Of a DNA stretch of 15,506 bases, positions 1-5,875 are shown in pieces (position 1 is the first letter of the stretch; each line of letters opens with the position of its first letter). The stretch covers positions 1 to 15,506 of the forward strand of contig JBHWQC010000096.1 in NCBI GenBank assembly GCA_043425375.1, given 5' to 3'. Made by a program: the position numbers and the translations under genes. The stretch is from Atopostipes sp043425375. Lineage in GTDB: Bacteria > Bacillota > Bacilli > Lactobacillales > Carnobacteriaceae_A. Under the pieces are notes generated by a model, which did not search any database, was not told the origin of the DNA, and worked only from the letters and a program-made list of their open reading frames with translations.

Positions 1-1
1 T

Positions 2-460
2 CACGGTTATATTATCGGTGAACATGGAGATACGGAATTCCCTGTCTGGTCCCACGCGAATGTGGCCGGTCTTCAAATTATTGAATGGCTCAATAACAAT
101 CCGGAAACAGATGAAGAAGCGCTTGTCAAACTGTTTTTCTCCGTCCGAGACGCGGCTTACGAAATTATTGAGAAAAAAGGCGCAACCTTTTACGGAATCG
201 CCGCTTCACTGGCTCGTATCACACGCGCAATTTTAAATAACGAACAAGCGGTTCTTCCTTTGTCTGTTTATTTAGATGGCGAATACGGTGAAAAAGATCT
301 TTATATCGGTACACCTGCGATTGTGGATAGCGAAGGCATACAAAACATTGTTGAAATTCCTTTAAATGATTCAGAAAAAAATAAAATGAAGCATTCAGCA
401 AACACTATTCGCACCCATTTAAACGATGTCTTAGAAAAGAATCCTGATTTACAATTTTAA
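2..460 (+). CDS. ldh: L-lactate dehydrogenase, C-terminal part (5' end outside window)
   Basis: This is the last 152 codons of an NAD-dependent L-lactate dehydrogenase, which reduces pyruvate to lactate in the cytoplasm and regenerates NAD+ for glycolysis. The reading frame is open from base 2. It starts inside the active-site segment GEHGDTEFPVWSHANVAG, whose His is the catalytic proton donor of the LDH/MDH family. The following helix and the C-terminal catalytic domain (ATFYGIAASLARITRAI and the strand around LPLSVYLDGEYGEKDLYIGTP) are typical of Firmicute L-LDH. The stop at 458-460 is followed by a clear terminator. The NAD-binding half and promoter lie upstream of the window, so regulation cannot be judged. 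No frameshift is seen. Malate dehydrogenase is the only real alternative, and the substrate-specificity loop is not visible, but overall similarity favours LDH. Confidence 0.95.
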   Translation, partial: HGYIIGEHGDTEFPVWSHANVAGLQIIEWLNNNPETDEEALVKLFFSVRDAAYEIIEKKGATFYGIAASLARITRAILNNEQAVLPLSVYLDGEYGEKDLYIGTPAIVDSEGIQNIVEIPLNDSEKNKMKHSANTIRTHLNDVLEKNPDLQF

Positions 461-516
461 AGTAGAAAAGGTATTTGATTCTATTTTTCGAGTATTTTGA
501 ACAATCTTCTTTTTGG

Positions 517-554
517 AAAAGCTTCCTTTTAAACTAAAAGAGGAAGCTTTTTTA
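517..554 (+). terminator. Rho-independent terminator of ldh
   Basis: An inverted repeat AAGCTTCCTTTTA / TAAAAGAGGAAGCTT, with one bulged base and a 3-nt loop, is followed by a T-run about 60 bases after the ldh stop. It is a standard intrinsic terminator on the plus strand. Confidence 0.85.
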
Positions 555-671
555 TCATGGACAGAGACTGTTATTCTAGAACCAATTCCCATAAATCCAG
601 AGTTTCGTTTTATTCTGACAAAAAATACTCCTCTTATTTAATAGCTACTCATCTTTTTTATTCTTCTTTCT

Positions 672-755
672 TCAATCACCAAGAGTATAATCTAGAAAAT
701 AGTAAAAAGGGATTCCTATAGCCAATTGAAAGAGTGTCCAAAATAGCCTATTCAT
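672..755 (-). CDS. Possible 27-aa hydrophobic membrane peptide
   Basis: This short reading frame opens with ATG at 755, preceded by a strong Shine-Dalgarno GAGGTGG seven bases upstream. The product begins MNRLFWTLFQLAIGIPFYYF and ends LDYTLGD. It is a single hydrophobic segment of about 20 residues with one N-terminal Arg and an acidic tail, as expected for a very small transmembrane peptide. It is the last of three tiny minus-strand ORFs downstream of the promoters at 1448-1476 and 1202-1231. I do not recognise the family. It could be a small membrane-protein subunit, a toxin-like peptide or a chance ORF. The ribosome site is the best argument that it is real. Confidence 0.5.
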   Translation of the reverse strand: MNRLFWTLFQLAIGIPFYYFLDYTLGD

Positions 756-834
756 TAATTACCACCTCGCAAATACGGTCACTTCTCATATTATCATCTA
801 ATAGTCATTATCTTTTTTGTAACTGGATCGATGT

Positions 835-966
835 TTAAGCATTTCGAAAGCTAAAATACAATAGAGATAAAAACCCTATTACAATTATGAGGGTTATAAT
901 CACTAATAAAAGATAGACACCGGTATAGACAAATCCTTTACCTTTTAGAAGTTCTTTTTTATCCAT
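835..966 (-). CDS. Possible 43-aa single-pass membrane peptide
   Basis: This minus-strand ORF of 43 codons starts with ATG at 966 and stops at 835. The N-terminus MDKKELLKGKGFVY is cationic. A long hydrophobic stretch with core LLLVIITLIIVIGFLSLLYF follows, and the C-terminus is FRNA. The architecture is a single TM helix with a positively charged N-terminus, predicted inside. A moderate ribosome site (AGGGAAG) sits five bases before the ATG. It follows the 42-codon ORF by 54 bases, with a small hairpin between them, and precedes the 27-codon ORF. The family is not recognised. Together with its neighbours it looks like a small-protein operon rather than random sequence, but no homology can be stated from sequence alone. 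Confidence 0.5.
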   Translation of the reverse strand: MDKKELLKGKGFVYTGVYLLLVIITLIIVIGFLSLLYFSFRNA

Positions 967-992
967 CTACTTCCCTACTTTCAATATTTTAC

Positions 993-1012
993 GTTGGGTT
1001 TCAAAACCTAAC
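993..1012 (-). other. Short hairpin between two small membrane ORFs
   Basis: The inverted repeat GTTAGGTTTTGAAACCCAAC, read on the minus strand, can form an eight-pair stem with one mismatch and a four-base loop. It has no T-run, so it is not a terminator. It could stabilise or separate the two small cistrons. Confidence 0.4.
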
Positions 1013-1020
1013 TATCCTTT

Positions 1021-1149
1021 CTAACCAAAGAAATTTAAAGTACTTAATATGAGAAAACTAAGGATTAAGATGGCAACGATTCCCATAAATAGAGCAAATG
1101 CAGTCCAAAACTGTTTTTTTACTTTCTTTTGTTCGTTCTTGTTATTCAT
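1021..1149 (-). CDS. Possible 42-aa single-pass membrane peptide
   Basis: This 42-codon ORF starts at ATG 1149 behind a textbook ribosome site (AGGGAGGG, four bases before the ATG). The product has a charged N-terminal third (MNNKNEQKKVKKQFW, six Lys) and then one hydrophobic helix (core FALFMGIVAILILSFLILS), ending LNFFG. It is predicted to be a small inner-membrane peptide with a cytoplasmic basic head. It is the first of three tiny ORFs in the same direction (42, 43 and 27 codons), and a TTGACT/GATACA promoter lies 53 bases upstream. I do not recognise the family. Size and shape resemble small accessory subunits of membrane complexes and type I toxins, but nothing here decides between them. 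Confidence 0.6.
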   Translation of the reverse strand: MNNKNEQKKVKKQFWTAFALFMGIVAILILSFLILSTLNFFG

Positions 1150-1201
1150 TTTACCCTCCCTATATGGTCTTAAATGAACAGTAAACTTTTTAACTTATTT
1201 T

Positions 1202-1231
1202 TGTATCAAACAAAGCGGTAATACAAGTCAA
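1202..1231 (-). promoter_or_regulatory. Possible promoter of the small membrane ORFs
   Basis: On the minus strand a -35 box TTGACT (1226-1231) is separated by 18 bp from GATACA (1202-1207). The -10 is weak (3 of 6), but the position, about 53 bp before the ATG of the 42-codon ORF, is right. Confidence 0.4.
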
Positions 1232-1381
1232 TCCATGGGATGAAAGAGAATAAAAAATACTCACCCAACTTTCAAACGGCTCCCCTAGCCCATACATATG
1301 GAAGGCTCCAAAAAGCCAGACGAGATAAGAGACTTAACCTCATCCCCAGACCTTACAATTCAAATACTTTTTATTGACAAG

Positions 1382-1420
1382 CTAATCCCCTTTGAAAAAA
1401 GACTTGATTTCTTCTTTCAT
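1382..1420 (-). CDS. Possible 12-aa leader peptide ORF
   Basis: An ATG at 1420 opens the 12-codon frame MKEEIKSFFKGD, with GAGGA six bases upstream. It starts about 20 bases after the expected transcription start of the minus-strand promoter at 1448-1476, so it would be the first thing translated on that transcript. It may be a leader peptide controlling the small membrane ORFs downstream, or a coincidence. No run of a single amino acid that would suggest classical attenuation is seen. Confidence 0.3.
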   Translation of the reverse strand: MKEEIKSFFKGD

Positions 1421-1447
1421 CTGCTTTCCTCATGTCTAACTATATAT

Positions 1448-1476
1448 ATCATACACCTAAGAATGGGTGATGTGAA
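1448..1476 (-). promoter_or_regulatory. Sigma-A-like promoter reading towards the small ORFs
   Basis: On the minus strand TTCACA (1471-1476) and TATGAT (1448-1453) are spaced by exactly 17 bp, each matching the sigma-A consensus at five of six positions. No conventional gene follows; the first ORFs downstream are the 12-codon ORF and the tiny membrane peptides. The 41-bp repeat array ends about 37 bp upstream of the -35 box. Confidence 0.6.
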
Positions 1477-1513
1477 TAATTTTGACGAGACCTCTTTCGT
1501 ACACGTGAAAAGT

Positions 1514-1697
1514 GTCTTGCGCGAATGAAAATTATTTTGGTTCGCTTAAGAGCCGTCTCAACGGAACGAACTGCTGTTTCGGTCAGGCAAGACTATTTTC
1601 AACGGAACGAAATTCTATTTGGTTCCGTCAAGACGCCTCTCAACGGAACGAACGGAGTTTTCAGTTCGATGAGACCCTTCTCAACGAACCGAAATCA
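1514..1697. repeat. Tandem 41-bp repeat array, about 4.5 degenerate units
   Basis: Units begin at 1514, 1555, 1596, 1637 and 1678 (partial), with a period of exactly 41 bp and no indels. The best conserved core is TCTCAACGGAACGAA in the first part of each unit, followed by a TTTGGTTC-like block and AAGAC near the end. In the unit at 1596 the arms ACGGAACGAAAT and ATTTGGTTCCGT pair with a single mismatch around a 3-base loop. In the unit at 1514 the arms change to GCGAA and TTCGC yet still pair, suggesting the hairpin is kept. There are no spacers, so it is not a CRISPR. The period is not a multiple of three and the open frames across it look artefactual. It lies between the minus-strand promoter at 1448-1476 and the smpB terminator. 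Confidence 0.8.
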
Positions 1698-1722
1698 ACA
1701 AACTCCCAATAAAACGCAAAAA

Positions 1723-1762
1723 CACAACTTTTCCATTCAATCTCATTGGAAAAGTTGCGTTT
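1723..1762 (-). terminator. Bidirectional terminator downstream of smpB
   Basis: CAACTTTTCCA (1725-1735) and TGGAAAAGTTG (1747-1757) form a perfect 11-bp stem. On the minus strand it is followed by TGTTTTTGCGTTTT and closes smpB; on the plus strand it is followed by CGTTTTTC and could also stop transcription from the repeat region. Confidence 0.85.
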
Positions 1763-1770
1763 TTCAATAA

Positions 1771-2241
1771 TTAACTGTACCGATCTTTTAATGCCCGCTG
1801 AATATCGCGTTGCTGATCTTTACGCTTAATCGTTTCTCGCTTGTCGTATTGTTTCTTCCCGCGCGCGAGACCGATTAATACTTTGGCGACGCCGTTTTTA
1901 ATATACACTTTCAGCGGCACCAAGGTATGTCCGGCCTGTTGGGTCAAACCCATTAACCGTTTGAGTTCTTTCTTCTTCAACAACAGCTTTCGAGTGCGCA
2001 GCGGATCATGGTTAAACTGATTGCCTTCCTTGAATTGCGGAATATGCACATTATACAACCACAACTCTTCGCCTCGAAAGCCTGCAAAACCATCCTGCAA
2101 ACTAATCTGTCCATTGCGGATAGATTTGATTTCCGTCCCTTTTAAAACGATGCCTGCTTCGATCGTTTCTAAGATGTCATAATCATGTCTTGCTTTTCGG
2201 TTTTGAGCGATTGTCGGGTTTTGATGTTTCGTTTTGGACAA
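1771..2241 (-). CDS. smpB: SsrA-binding protein SmpB
   Basis: SmpB binds tmRNA and delivers it to stalled ribosomes for trans-translation, releasing the ribosome and tagging the incomplete protein. Family signatures are IAQNRKARHDYDI, GIVLKGTEIKSIRNGQISLQ, HDPLRTRKLLL, LVPLKVYIKNGVAKVLIGLA and ARGKKQYDKRETIK, with the basic C-terminal tail used in the decoding site. I place the start at TTG 2241 (156 aa). The site AAGGTGA is six bases before this TTG, whereas the upstream in-frame GTG at 2250 lies inside that ribosome site. The resulting length and the spacing to IAQN match the family. It is the last gene of the secG-esterase-rnr-smpB block, 21 bases after rnr, and is followed by a terminator. 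The tmRNA gene ssrA, often adjacent, is not in the window. Confidence 0.96.
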   Translation of the reverse strand: MSKTKHQNPTIAQNRKARHDYDILETIEAGIVLKGTEIKSIRNGQISLQDGFAGFRGEELWLYNVHIPQFKEGNQFNHDPLRTRKLLLKKKELKRLMGLTQQAGHTLVPLKVYIKNGVAKVLIGLARGKKQYDKRETIKRKDQQRDIQRALKDRYS

Positions 2242-2262
2242 TGCACTCACCTTCCATTCTAT

Positions 2263-4539
2263 CTAGTCTTTTTTACGCTTCTGTCGGCGTCCTCGACGAC
2301 GATTCTTCCGCGTCTTTTCAATTTGACGAATTTCAAAATCTTTTTTCGTCGGTTTTTTCTTTTCTTTTTCCGGCTCATCCATCAACTCAAAGTCAATATC
2401 GTATTGATCCACATCGACATTCACTAATTTCACGCGGACCTTTTGCCCGATTCGGAACTGTCGTCCGGTGCGCTGGCCGACTAAAATCATGCCGCGCTCG
2501 TTGTATTCGTAATAATCATCTTTAATCGTTGAAATATGCACGAGCCCTTCAACGACTTCTTCGACCTGGACAAACATGCCAAAGTTGGTAATCGACGTGA
2601 TTAAGGCATCAAATTCCTGCCCGACTTTATCGACCATATACTCAGCCATCTTCAAGTCTTCCACTTCACGTTCGGCATCAATGGCCCGGCGTTCAGCCAG
2701 TGACGTTTCTTCGGCAATTTCCGGCAATTGTTTTTCCCAGTAATTGATGTCTTTCTTGCTGGTGCCCACTTCATCATAATAGTGGATCAAACGATGCAAG
2801 ATTAAGTCGGGATAGCGGCGAATCGGTGCCGTAAAGTGCGAGTAGTACTCGGTCGCCAAGCCATAGTGGCCTAAAGGATTGACGTCGTAGCGCGCTTTTT
2901 GCATCGAGCGCAGCATCAACGTATTCACCACTTGTTCGTACACTTCGCCTTCTACTTCATCCAAAATGCCTTGCAGTGTTTTGGGTGAAATGTCTTCCTT
3001 TTTCCCTTTCACGCGCACGCCTAAAGCCGAAGCAAACTCGATAAAGTTTTGCATTTTCGACTCATCGGGTTGTTCGTGTACTCGGTAAAGAATTGGCAAT
3101 TCTTGTTTGGAATAATGCGTTGAGACCGTTTCGTTGGCCGCCAGCATAAAGGATTCAATCATCCGCTCGCCAATGCCGCGCACTTCAATTTCAATATCGG
3201 TCGGCTTGCCATTTTCATCCAAAGTAAAGTGCAACTCGTTGGAATCAAAGGACAACGCCCCATTATTGATCCGTTTCTTTTCTAAAATATTGTGGAGCTC
3301 AGCCATCGTCTGGAACATTTCGACTAAATCCGAATGCTTGTCCATCATCGCCGGATCTTGGTCTTCGACAATGCGGTTCACATCCGTATAGGTCATGCGG
3401 CGGTAGGATTGAATGACACTTGGGTAAATGTCATAATTGACCACGTTTCCGCGCGGGTTGATTTCCATCTCTGCCGTCAAGGTTAAGCGGTCCACATTCG
3501 GATGCAGCGAACAAATGCCGTTTGACAGTTGTTGCGGCAGCATCGGAATCACACGGTCAATTAAATATGAACTCGTCCCGCGCTCATACGCTTCTTCATC
3601 AATCGCTGTTCCTTGCTGGACATAATGCGCCACATCCGCAATATGCACTTCTAAGTGGAAGTTGCCATTGTCTTTTTTAAAGACACGAATCGCGTCATCC
3701 AAATCTTTGGCATCTTCCCCGTCAATAGTGACGATTTTTTCCCCGCGCAAATCCCGGCGCCCTTCCAGCTCTTCTGGCAGGACTTCACCTGGAATGTCTT
3801 GCACTTCTTCTAACACTTCTTGTGGAAACTCGGGATCAATCCCATGTTTATAAGCAATGGTTAAAATGTCGATACCTGGGTCATCCCGGTGGCCAATAAT
3901 TTGCATCGCAATCGCCTGCAAATCTTCATCTTTATAGCGGGCGTATTGCGTAATTTCCGCTAAAATAATTTGACCTTCCACCGGGCGCAAGCCATTCATG
4001 CCGATTTGGATCGTTAAATGTTTCAGCTTACGCTCTTCGGGCTGAATATAGCCATATAGCTTGTACTCTTTAACTTCCGCATCTGAATAGGCATGAAACT
4101 CGCCGACCACTTGTGTCGTACCGCGTTCCATAATTTCAACAATCTGCCCTTCAGCCGCCCGATCATTCCAAGGCTGGGCTTCTTTATTGATTTCCAAACG
4201 AACCAAATCACCATTTAAAGCCGTGCCTACATTATCCGGGGCGATAAAGATGTCTTTGTCATAGTCTTCAATATCGACAAAACCAAACCCGCGCTCTGTG
4301 CCGCTGAATCGTCCGATAAAACTTGGGTCTTCTTCTTGTAATTTAAACTGCCCGTCTGGCGTTAAAAAGACTTTTTTATCCCGTTCCAAAGCAGCGAGTG
4401 CTTTAACGACTTCTTTAAACCCTTCGGAAGAATTTTGGCCTAACCCCTCACTGATTGTATTGACATAGTAGCTGTCTTGGCCTTCTTTTTCCATGTACTT
4501 AAGAATCTTCTCTTTTAATTGCTTCTTTTCTTTTGTCAC
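2263..4539 (-). CDS. rnr: Ribonuclease R
   Basis: RNase R is a processive 3'-5' exoribonuclease that degrades structured RNA, including rRNA fragments and non-stop mRNA from trans-translation, which fits its place beside smpB. The 758-residue protein shows the full RNase II family order: an N-terminal winged-helix segment (about 1-70), cold-shock domains (about 71-225, with GRFSGTERGFGFVDIE), the RNB catalytic domain (about 255-600) and a C-terminal S1 domain (about 645-720, ITNFGMFVQVEEVVEGLVHIS). A Lys/Arg-rich tail of about 35 residues follows. The metal-binding aspartates are in TIDGEDAKDLDDA (Asp273, Asp279, Asp281, Asp282). The start is GTG at 4539 with GGAGGG nine bases upstream. It lies 34 bases after the esterase gene, so co-transcription is likely. 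Confidence 0.97.
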   Translation of the reverse strand: MTKEKKQLKEKILKYMEKEGQDSYYVNTISEGLGQNSSEGFKEVVKALAALERDKKVFLTPDGQFKLQEEDPSFIGRFSGTERGFGFVDIEDYDKDIFIAPDNVGTALNGDLVRLEINKEAQPWNDRAAEGQIVEIMERGTTQVVGEFHAYSDAEVKEYKLYGYIQPEERKLKHLTIQIGMNGLRPVEGQIILAEITQYARYKDEDLQAIAMQIIGHRDDPGIDILTIAYKHGIDPEFPQEVLEEVQDIPGEVLPEELEGRRDLRGEKIVTIDGEDAKDLDDAIRVFKKDNGNFHLEVHIADVAHYVQQGTAIDEEAYERGTSSYLIDRVIPMLPQQLSNGICSLHPNVDRLTLTAEMEINPRGNVVNYDIYPSVIQSYRRMTYTDVNRIVEDQDPAMMDKHSDLVEMFQTMAELHNILEKKRINNGALSFDSNELHFTLDENGKPTDIEIEVRGIGERMIESFMLAANETVSTHYSKQELPILYRVHEQPDESKMQNFIEFASALGVRVKGKKEDISPKTLQGILDEVEGEVYEQVVNTLMLRSMQKARYDVNPLGHYGLATEYYSHFTAPIRRYPDLILHRLIHYYDEVGTSKKDINYWEKQLPEIAEETSLAERRAIDAEREVEDLKMAEYMVDKVGQEFDALITSITNFGMFVQVEEVVEGLVHISTIKDDYYEYNERGMILVGQRTGRQFRIGQKVRVKLVNVDVDQYDIDFELMDEPEKEKKKPTKKDFEIRQIEKTRKNRRRGRRQKRKKD

Positions 4540-4573
4540 TACTTACATCCCTCCATTCTACTTTCTTGTGCTT

Positions 4574-5305
4574 TTATGCATGTTTTTCTAAAAAAGCGAG
4601 TAAATCTTTTTGCGTTTCTTTTCCGGCCCGGCCGGTTGTAATTACATGTGGTGCTTCTTCATACCAATGGAAATCCACGTCCGCCTTCTCTAGCTTGTCT
4701 CTAAATATTTTGGCTATCTTAGCATCGACCATTTCATCTTGACCGCCTTGAGCGATAAAGACAGGCAATTCGACGGTTGGATATTTTTCCATCATTGAGC
4801 GTACATGGTCGTTGATGCCTTCGAGAATGGTGTCAAGTTTATCCATCACTTCTGCTTTGCTTGCTTCAATCGTTGCTTCATCGACGCCGAGTTTTTTCTT
4901 TTTGAACTTGTACCACATCCAAAAGTTCTCCGGCACGTTAGAATTGCGGCCAGCAATCACCGGCGACGAAAAGGTGCCATAACTTTGGACCTTGTTGTTT
5001 AACATCACATCGGTGGCGACAATGCCGCCAAGAGATAAACCAAAGACGGAGATATCAGTAAACCCATCATCCACTAAAGTTTGATAAGCTTCACGGCCTG
5101 TTTTCACCCAGTCTTGGATGCCATATTGCAACAGTACATCGGGATCGTCTTCCCCATGGCCATCCAAAGTCGGCATCAATACGGTATAGTTTTCACGTCC
5201 TAAGGCTCTTCCTACACTGGAGACATCTGTTGGTGTGCCGGTAAAGGCATGGAATAAAATCACTGCTTTTGGACCATTTTTTTGATACGTACGACTTTCT
5301 TTCAC
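4574..5305 (-). CDS. est: Alpha/beta-hydrolase carboxylesterase (Est/YvaK type)
   Basis: This is a cytoplasmic serine hydrolase of the carboxylesterase/monoacylglycerol lipase family; the natural substrate is unknown. Numbering from the upstream GTG (5317), the catalytic triad is visible as Ser95 in GLSLGG, Asp194 in AQGGQDEMVD and His224 in EAPHVITT, and the oxyanion region is LFHAFTGTPTD. The start is uncertain. GTG 5317 overlaps the ribosome site AGGTGG, while GTG 5305 lies eight bases after it and gives 243 residues, matching the family, so I prefer 5305. The gene sits between secG and rnr, the order known in Bacillus and many lactic acid bacteria. A terminator separates it from secG, so it may have its own promoter or depend on read-through. 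Confidence 0.92.
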   Translation of the reverse strand: MKESRTYQKNGPKAVILFHAFTGTPTDVSSVGRALGRENYTVLMPTLDGHGEDDPDVLLQYGIQDWVKTGREAYQTLVDDGFTDISVFGLSLGGIVATDVMLNNKVQSYGTFSSPVIAGRNSNVPENFWMWYKFKKKKLGVDEATIEASKAEVMDKLDTILEGINDHVRSMMEKYPTVELPVFIAQGGQDEMVDAKIAKIFRDKLEKADVDFHWYEEAPHVITTGRAGKETQKDLLAFLEKHA

Positions 5306-5394
5306 TTTCTCATCCACCTTTTCATCATGTTCTTCTTTATTTTACACCAGATACCCCTGTATCACTAATATTTCGTTTAGTTGCTTTGGGCATA

Positions 5395-5432
5395 GAAAAA
5401 ACCTATCTGTCAATTGGAGCATAGAGATAGGT
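5395..5432 (-). terminator. Terminator between secG and the esterase
   Basis: On the minus strand AACCTATCTCTATG pairs with AGATAGGTT, a nine-base perfect stem with a long loop, followed directly by a T-run. It lies 28 bases after the secG stop and should end or attenuate the secG transcript before the esterase. Confidence 0.8.
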
Positions 5433-5459
5433 TGATCTTTTACATTATCTATTTTTTCA

Positions 5460-5684
5460 TTAAATAGCTCTTAAAGTTAAAGCCAACACAAAAAACAAAA
5501 TCAAGCAGCCAACAGTTACTTTCATTAAAAAGGCTTCAAACCCTCGTGCTTTTTGTTGGGTAAATAACTCGCTCCCGCCCATAAACGCGTTCGATGAGCT
5601 TTTGGTTTTTGTAGGTTGAATCGCAATCACAATAATCGAAAAGATAGATAGAATCAGCATTAAATTGACGAATAAATTATACAT
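5460..5684 (-). CDS. secG: Preprotein translocase subunit SecG
   Basis: SecG is the small auxiliary subunit of the SecYEG protein-export channel. The 74-residue protein has two hydrophobic helices (about residues 4-23 and 54-72) joined by a loop with the family motif SSSNAFMGGSELFTQQKARGFEAFL. Length and motif are normal for Gram-positive SecG. The start is ATG 5684 with AAAGGGG nine bases upstream. It is divergent from cstA, and a promoter (TTTACG, 17 bp, TATAAT) lies about 90-115 bp upstream, leaving a leader of roughly 80 nt with a hairpin. A terminator follows, so it may be largely monocistronic with limited read-through to the esterase, rnr and smpB. Confidence 0.95.
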   Translation of the reverse strand: MYNLFVNLMLILSIFSIIVIAIQPTKTKSSSNAFMGGSELFTQQKARGFEAFLMKVTVGCLILFFVLALTLRAI

Positions 5685-5710
5685 GATAGGGGTCCCCTTT
5701 CTTCACTCTT

Positions 5711-5736
5711 CATTCTTTAGAATAACATAAAGAATG
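5711..5736 (-). other. Hairpin in the secG leader
   Basis: CATTCTTTA (5711-5719) and TAAAGAATG (5728-5736) form a perfect nine-pair stem with an eight-base loop in the predicted secG leader. No T-run follows. It may stabilise the mRNA or modulate translation. Confidence 0.45.
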
Positions 5737-5772
5737 TTGGATTTCTATTCTATTTAAGGATTTCAAAAAATA

Positions 5773-5801
5773 ATTATATCTTCCGTTTTCAGTTGCGTAA
5801 A
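5773..5801 (-). promoter_or_regulatory. secG promoter
   Basis: On the minus strand TTTACG (5796-5801), a 17-bp spacer and a perfect TATAAT (5773-5778). The -35 box overlaps the cstA -35 box on the other strand and the cre site, so the two divergent genes probably compete for polymerase. Confidence 0.65.
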
Positions 5802-5821
5802 AGCGTTTTCAGTGCTATGAT
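5793..5821 (+). promoter_or_regulatory. cstA promoter with extended -10
   Basis: TTGCGT (5793-5798), a 17-bp spacer, then TATGAT (5816-5821) preceded by TGC, an extended -10. The weak -35 with an extended -10 suggests a regulated promoter. Transcription would start near 5828, inside the 26-bp palindrome. Confidence 0.7.
5798..5811. promoter_or_regulatory. Candidate cre (CcpA) operator
   Basis: TAAAAGCGTTTTCA matches the catabolite-responsive element consensus TGWAANCGNTNWCA at all but one defined position (A for G at position 2). It lies over the -35/spacer of the cstA promoter and the -35 of the secG promoter. CcpA binding here would repress cstA when preferred sugar is present, which makes sense for a carbon-starvation gene. 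A second right half, CGTTTTCA, lies at 5784-5791 without a matching left half. Confidence 0.65.
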
Positions 5822-5826
5822 AACTC

Positions 5827-5852
5827 TGTAATTAGACAGCTGTCTAATTACA
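5827..5852. promoter_or_regulatory. Perfect 26-bp palindrome, likely operator of cstA
   Basis: The half-site TGTAATTAGACAG is followed immediately by its exact reverse complement. The palindrome starts five bases after the -10 box, so it covers the transcription start and would block the promoter if bound. Its form, with central TTAGACAG/CTGTCTAA, resembles operators of TetR-family repressors. No such regulator is encoded in the window. In RNA the sequence could also form a hairpin close to the 5' end. Confidence 0.8.
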
Positions 5853-5875
5853 AACTATTAGAAGGAGTGAGGAAT

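Noticed and set aside
1272..1343. A 23-codon minus-strand frame (MRLSLLSRLAFWSLPYVWARG...)
   Set aside because: The only ribosome-like sequence is a weak AAGG, and the frame overlaps sequence with no other coding sign. Too weak to list, although it lies in the small-ORF region.
1514..1697. CRISPR array
   Set aside because: Units are directly adjacent with a 41-bp period; there are no unique spacers and no cas genes.
1298..1770. Plus-strand reading frames across the repeat region (about 66-81 codons)
   Set aside because: They cross 41-bp repeats, a period that is not a multiple of three, overlap each other in two frames, run into the terminator hairpin and have no ribosome sites. Their composition is repeat-driven.
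1500..1770. tmRNA (ssrA) next to smpB
   Set aside because: No tRNA-like ends, no terminal CCA domain and no tag-peptide frame could be seen; the stretch is repeats and a terminator.
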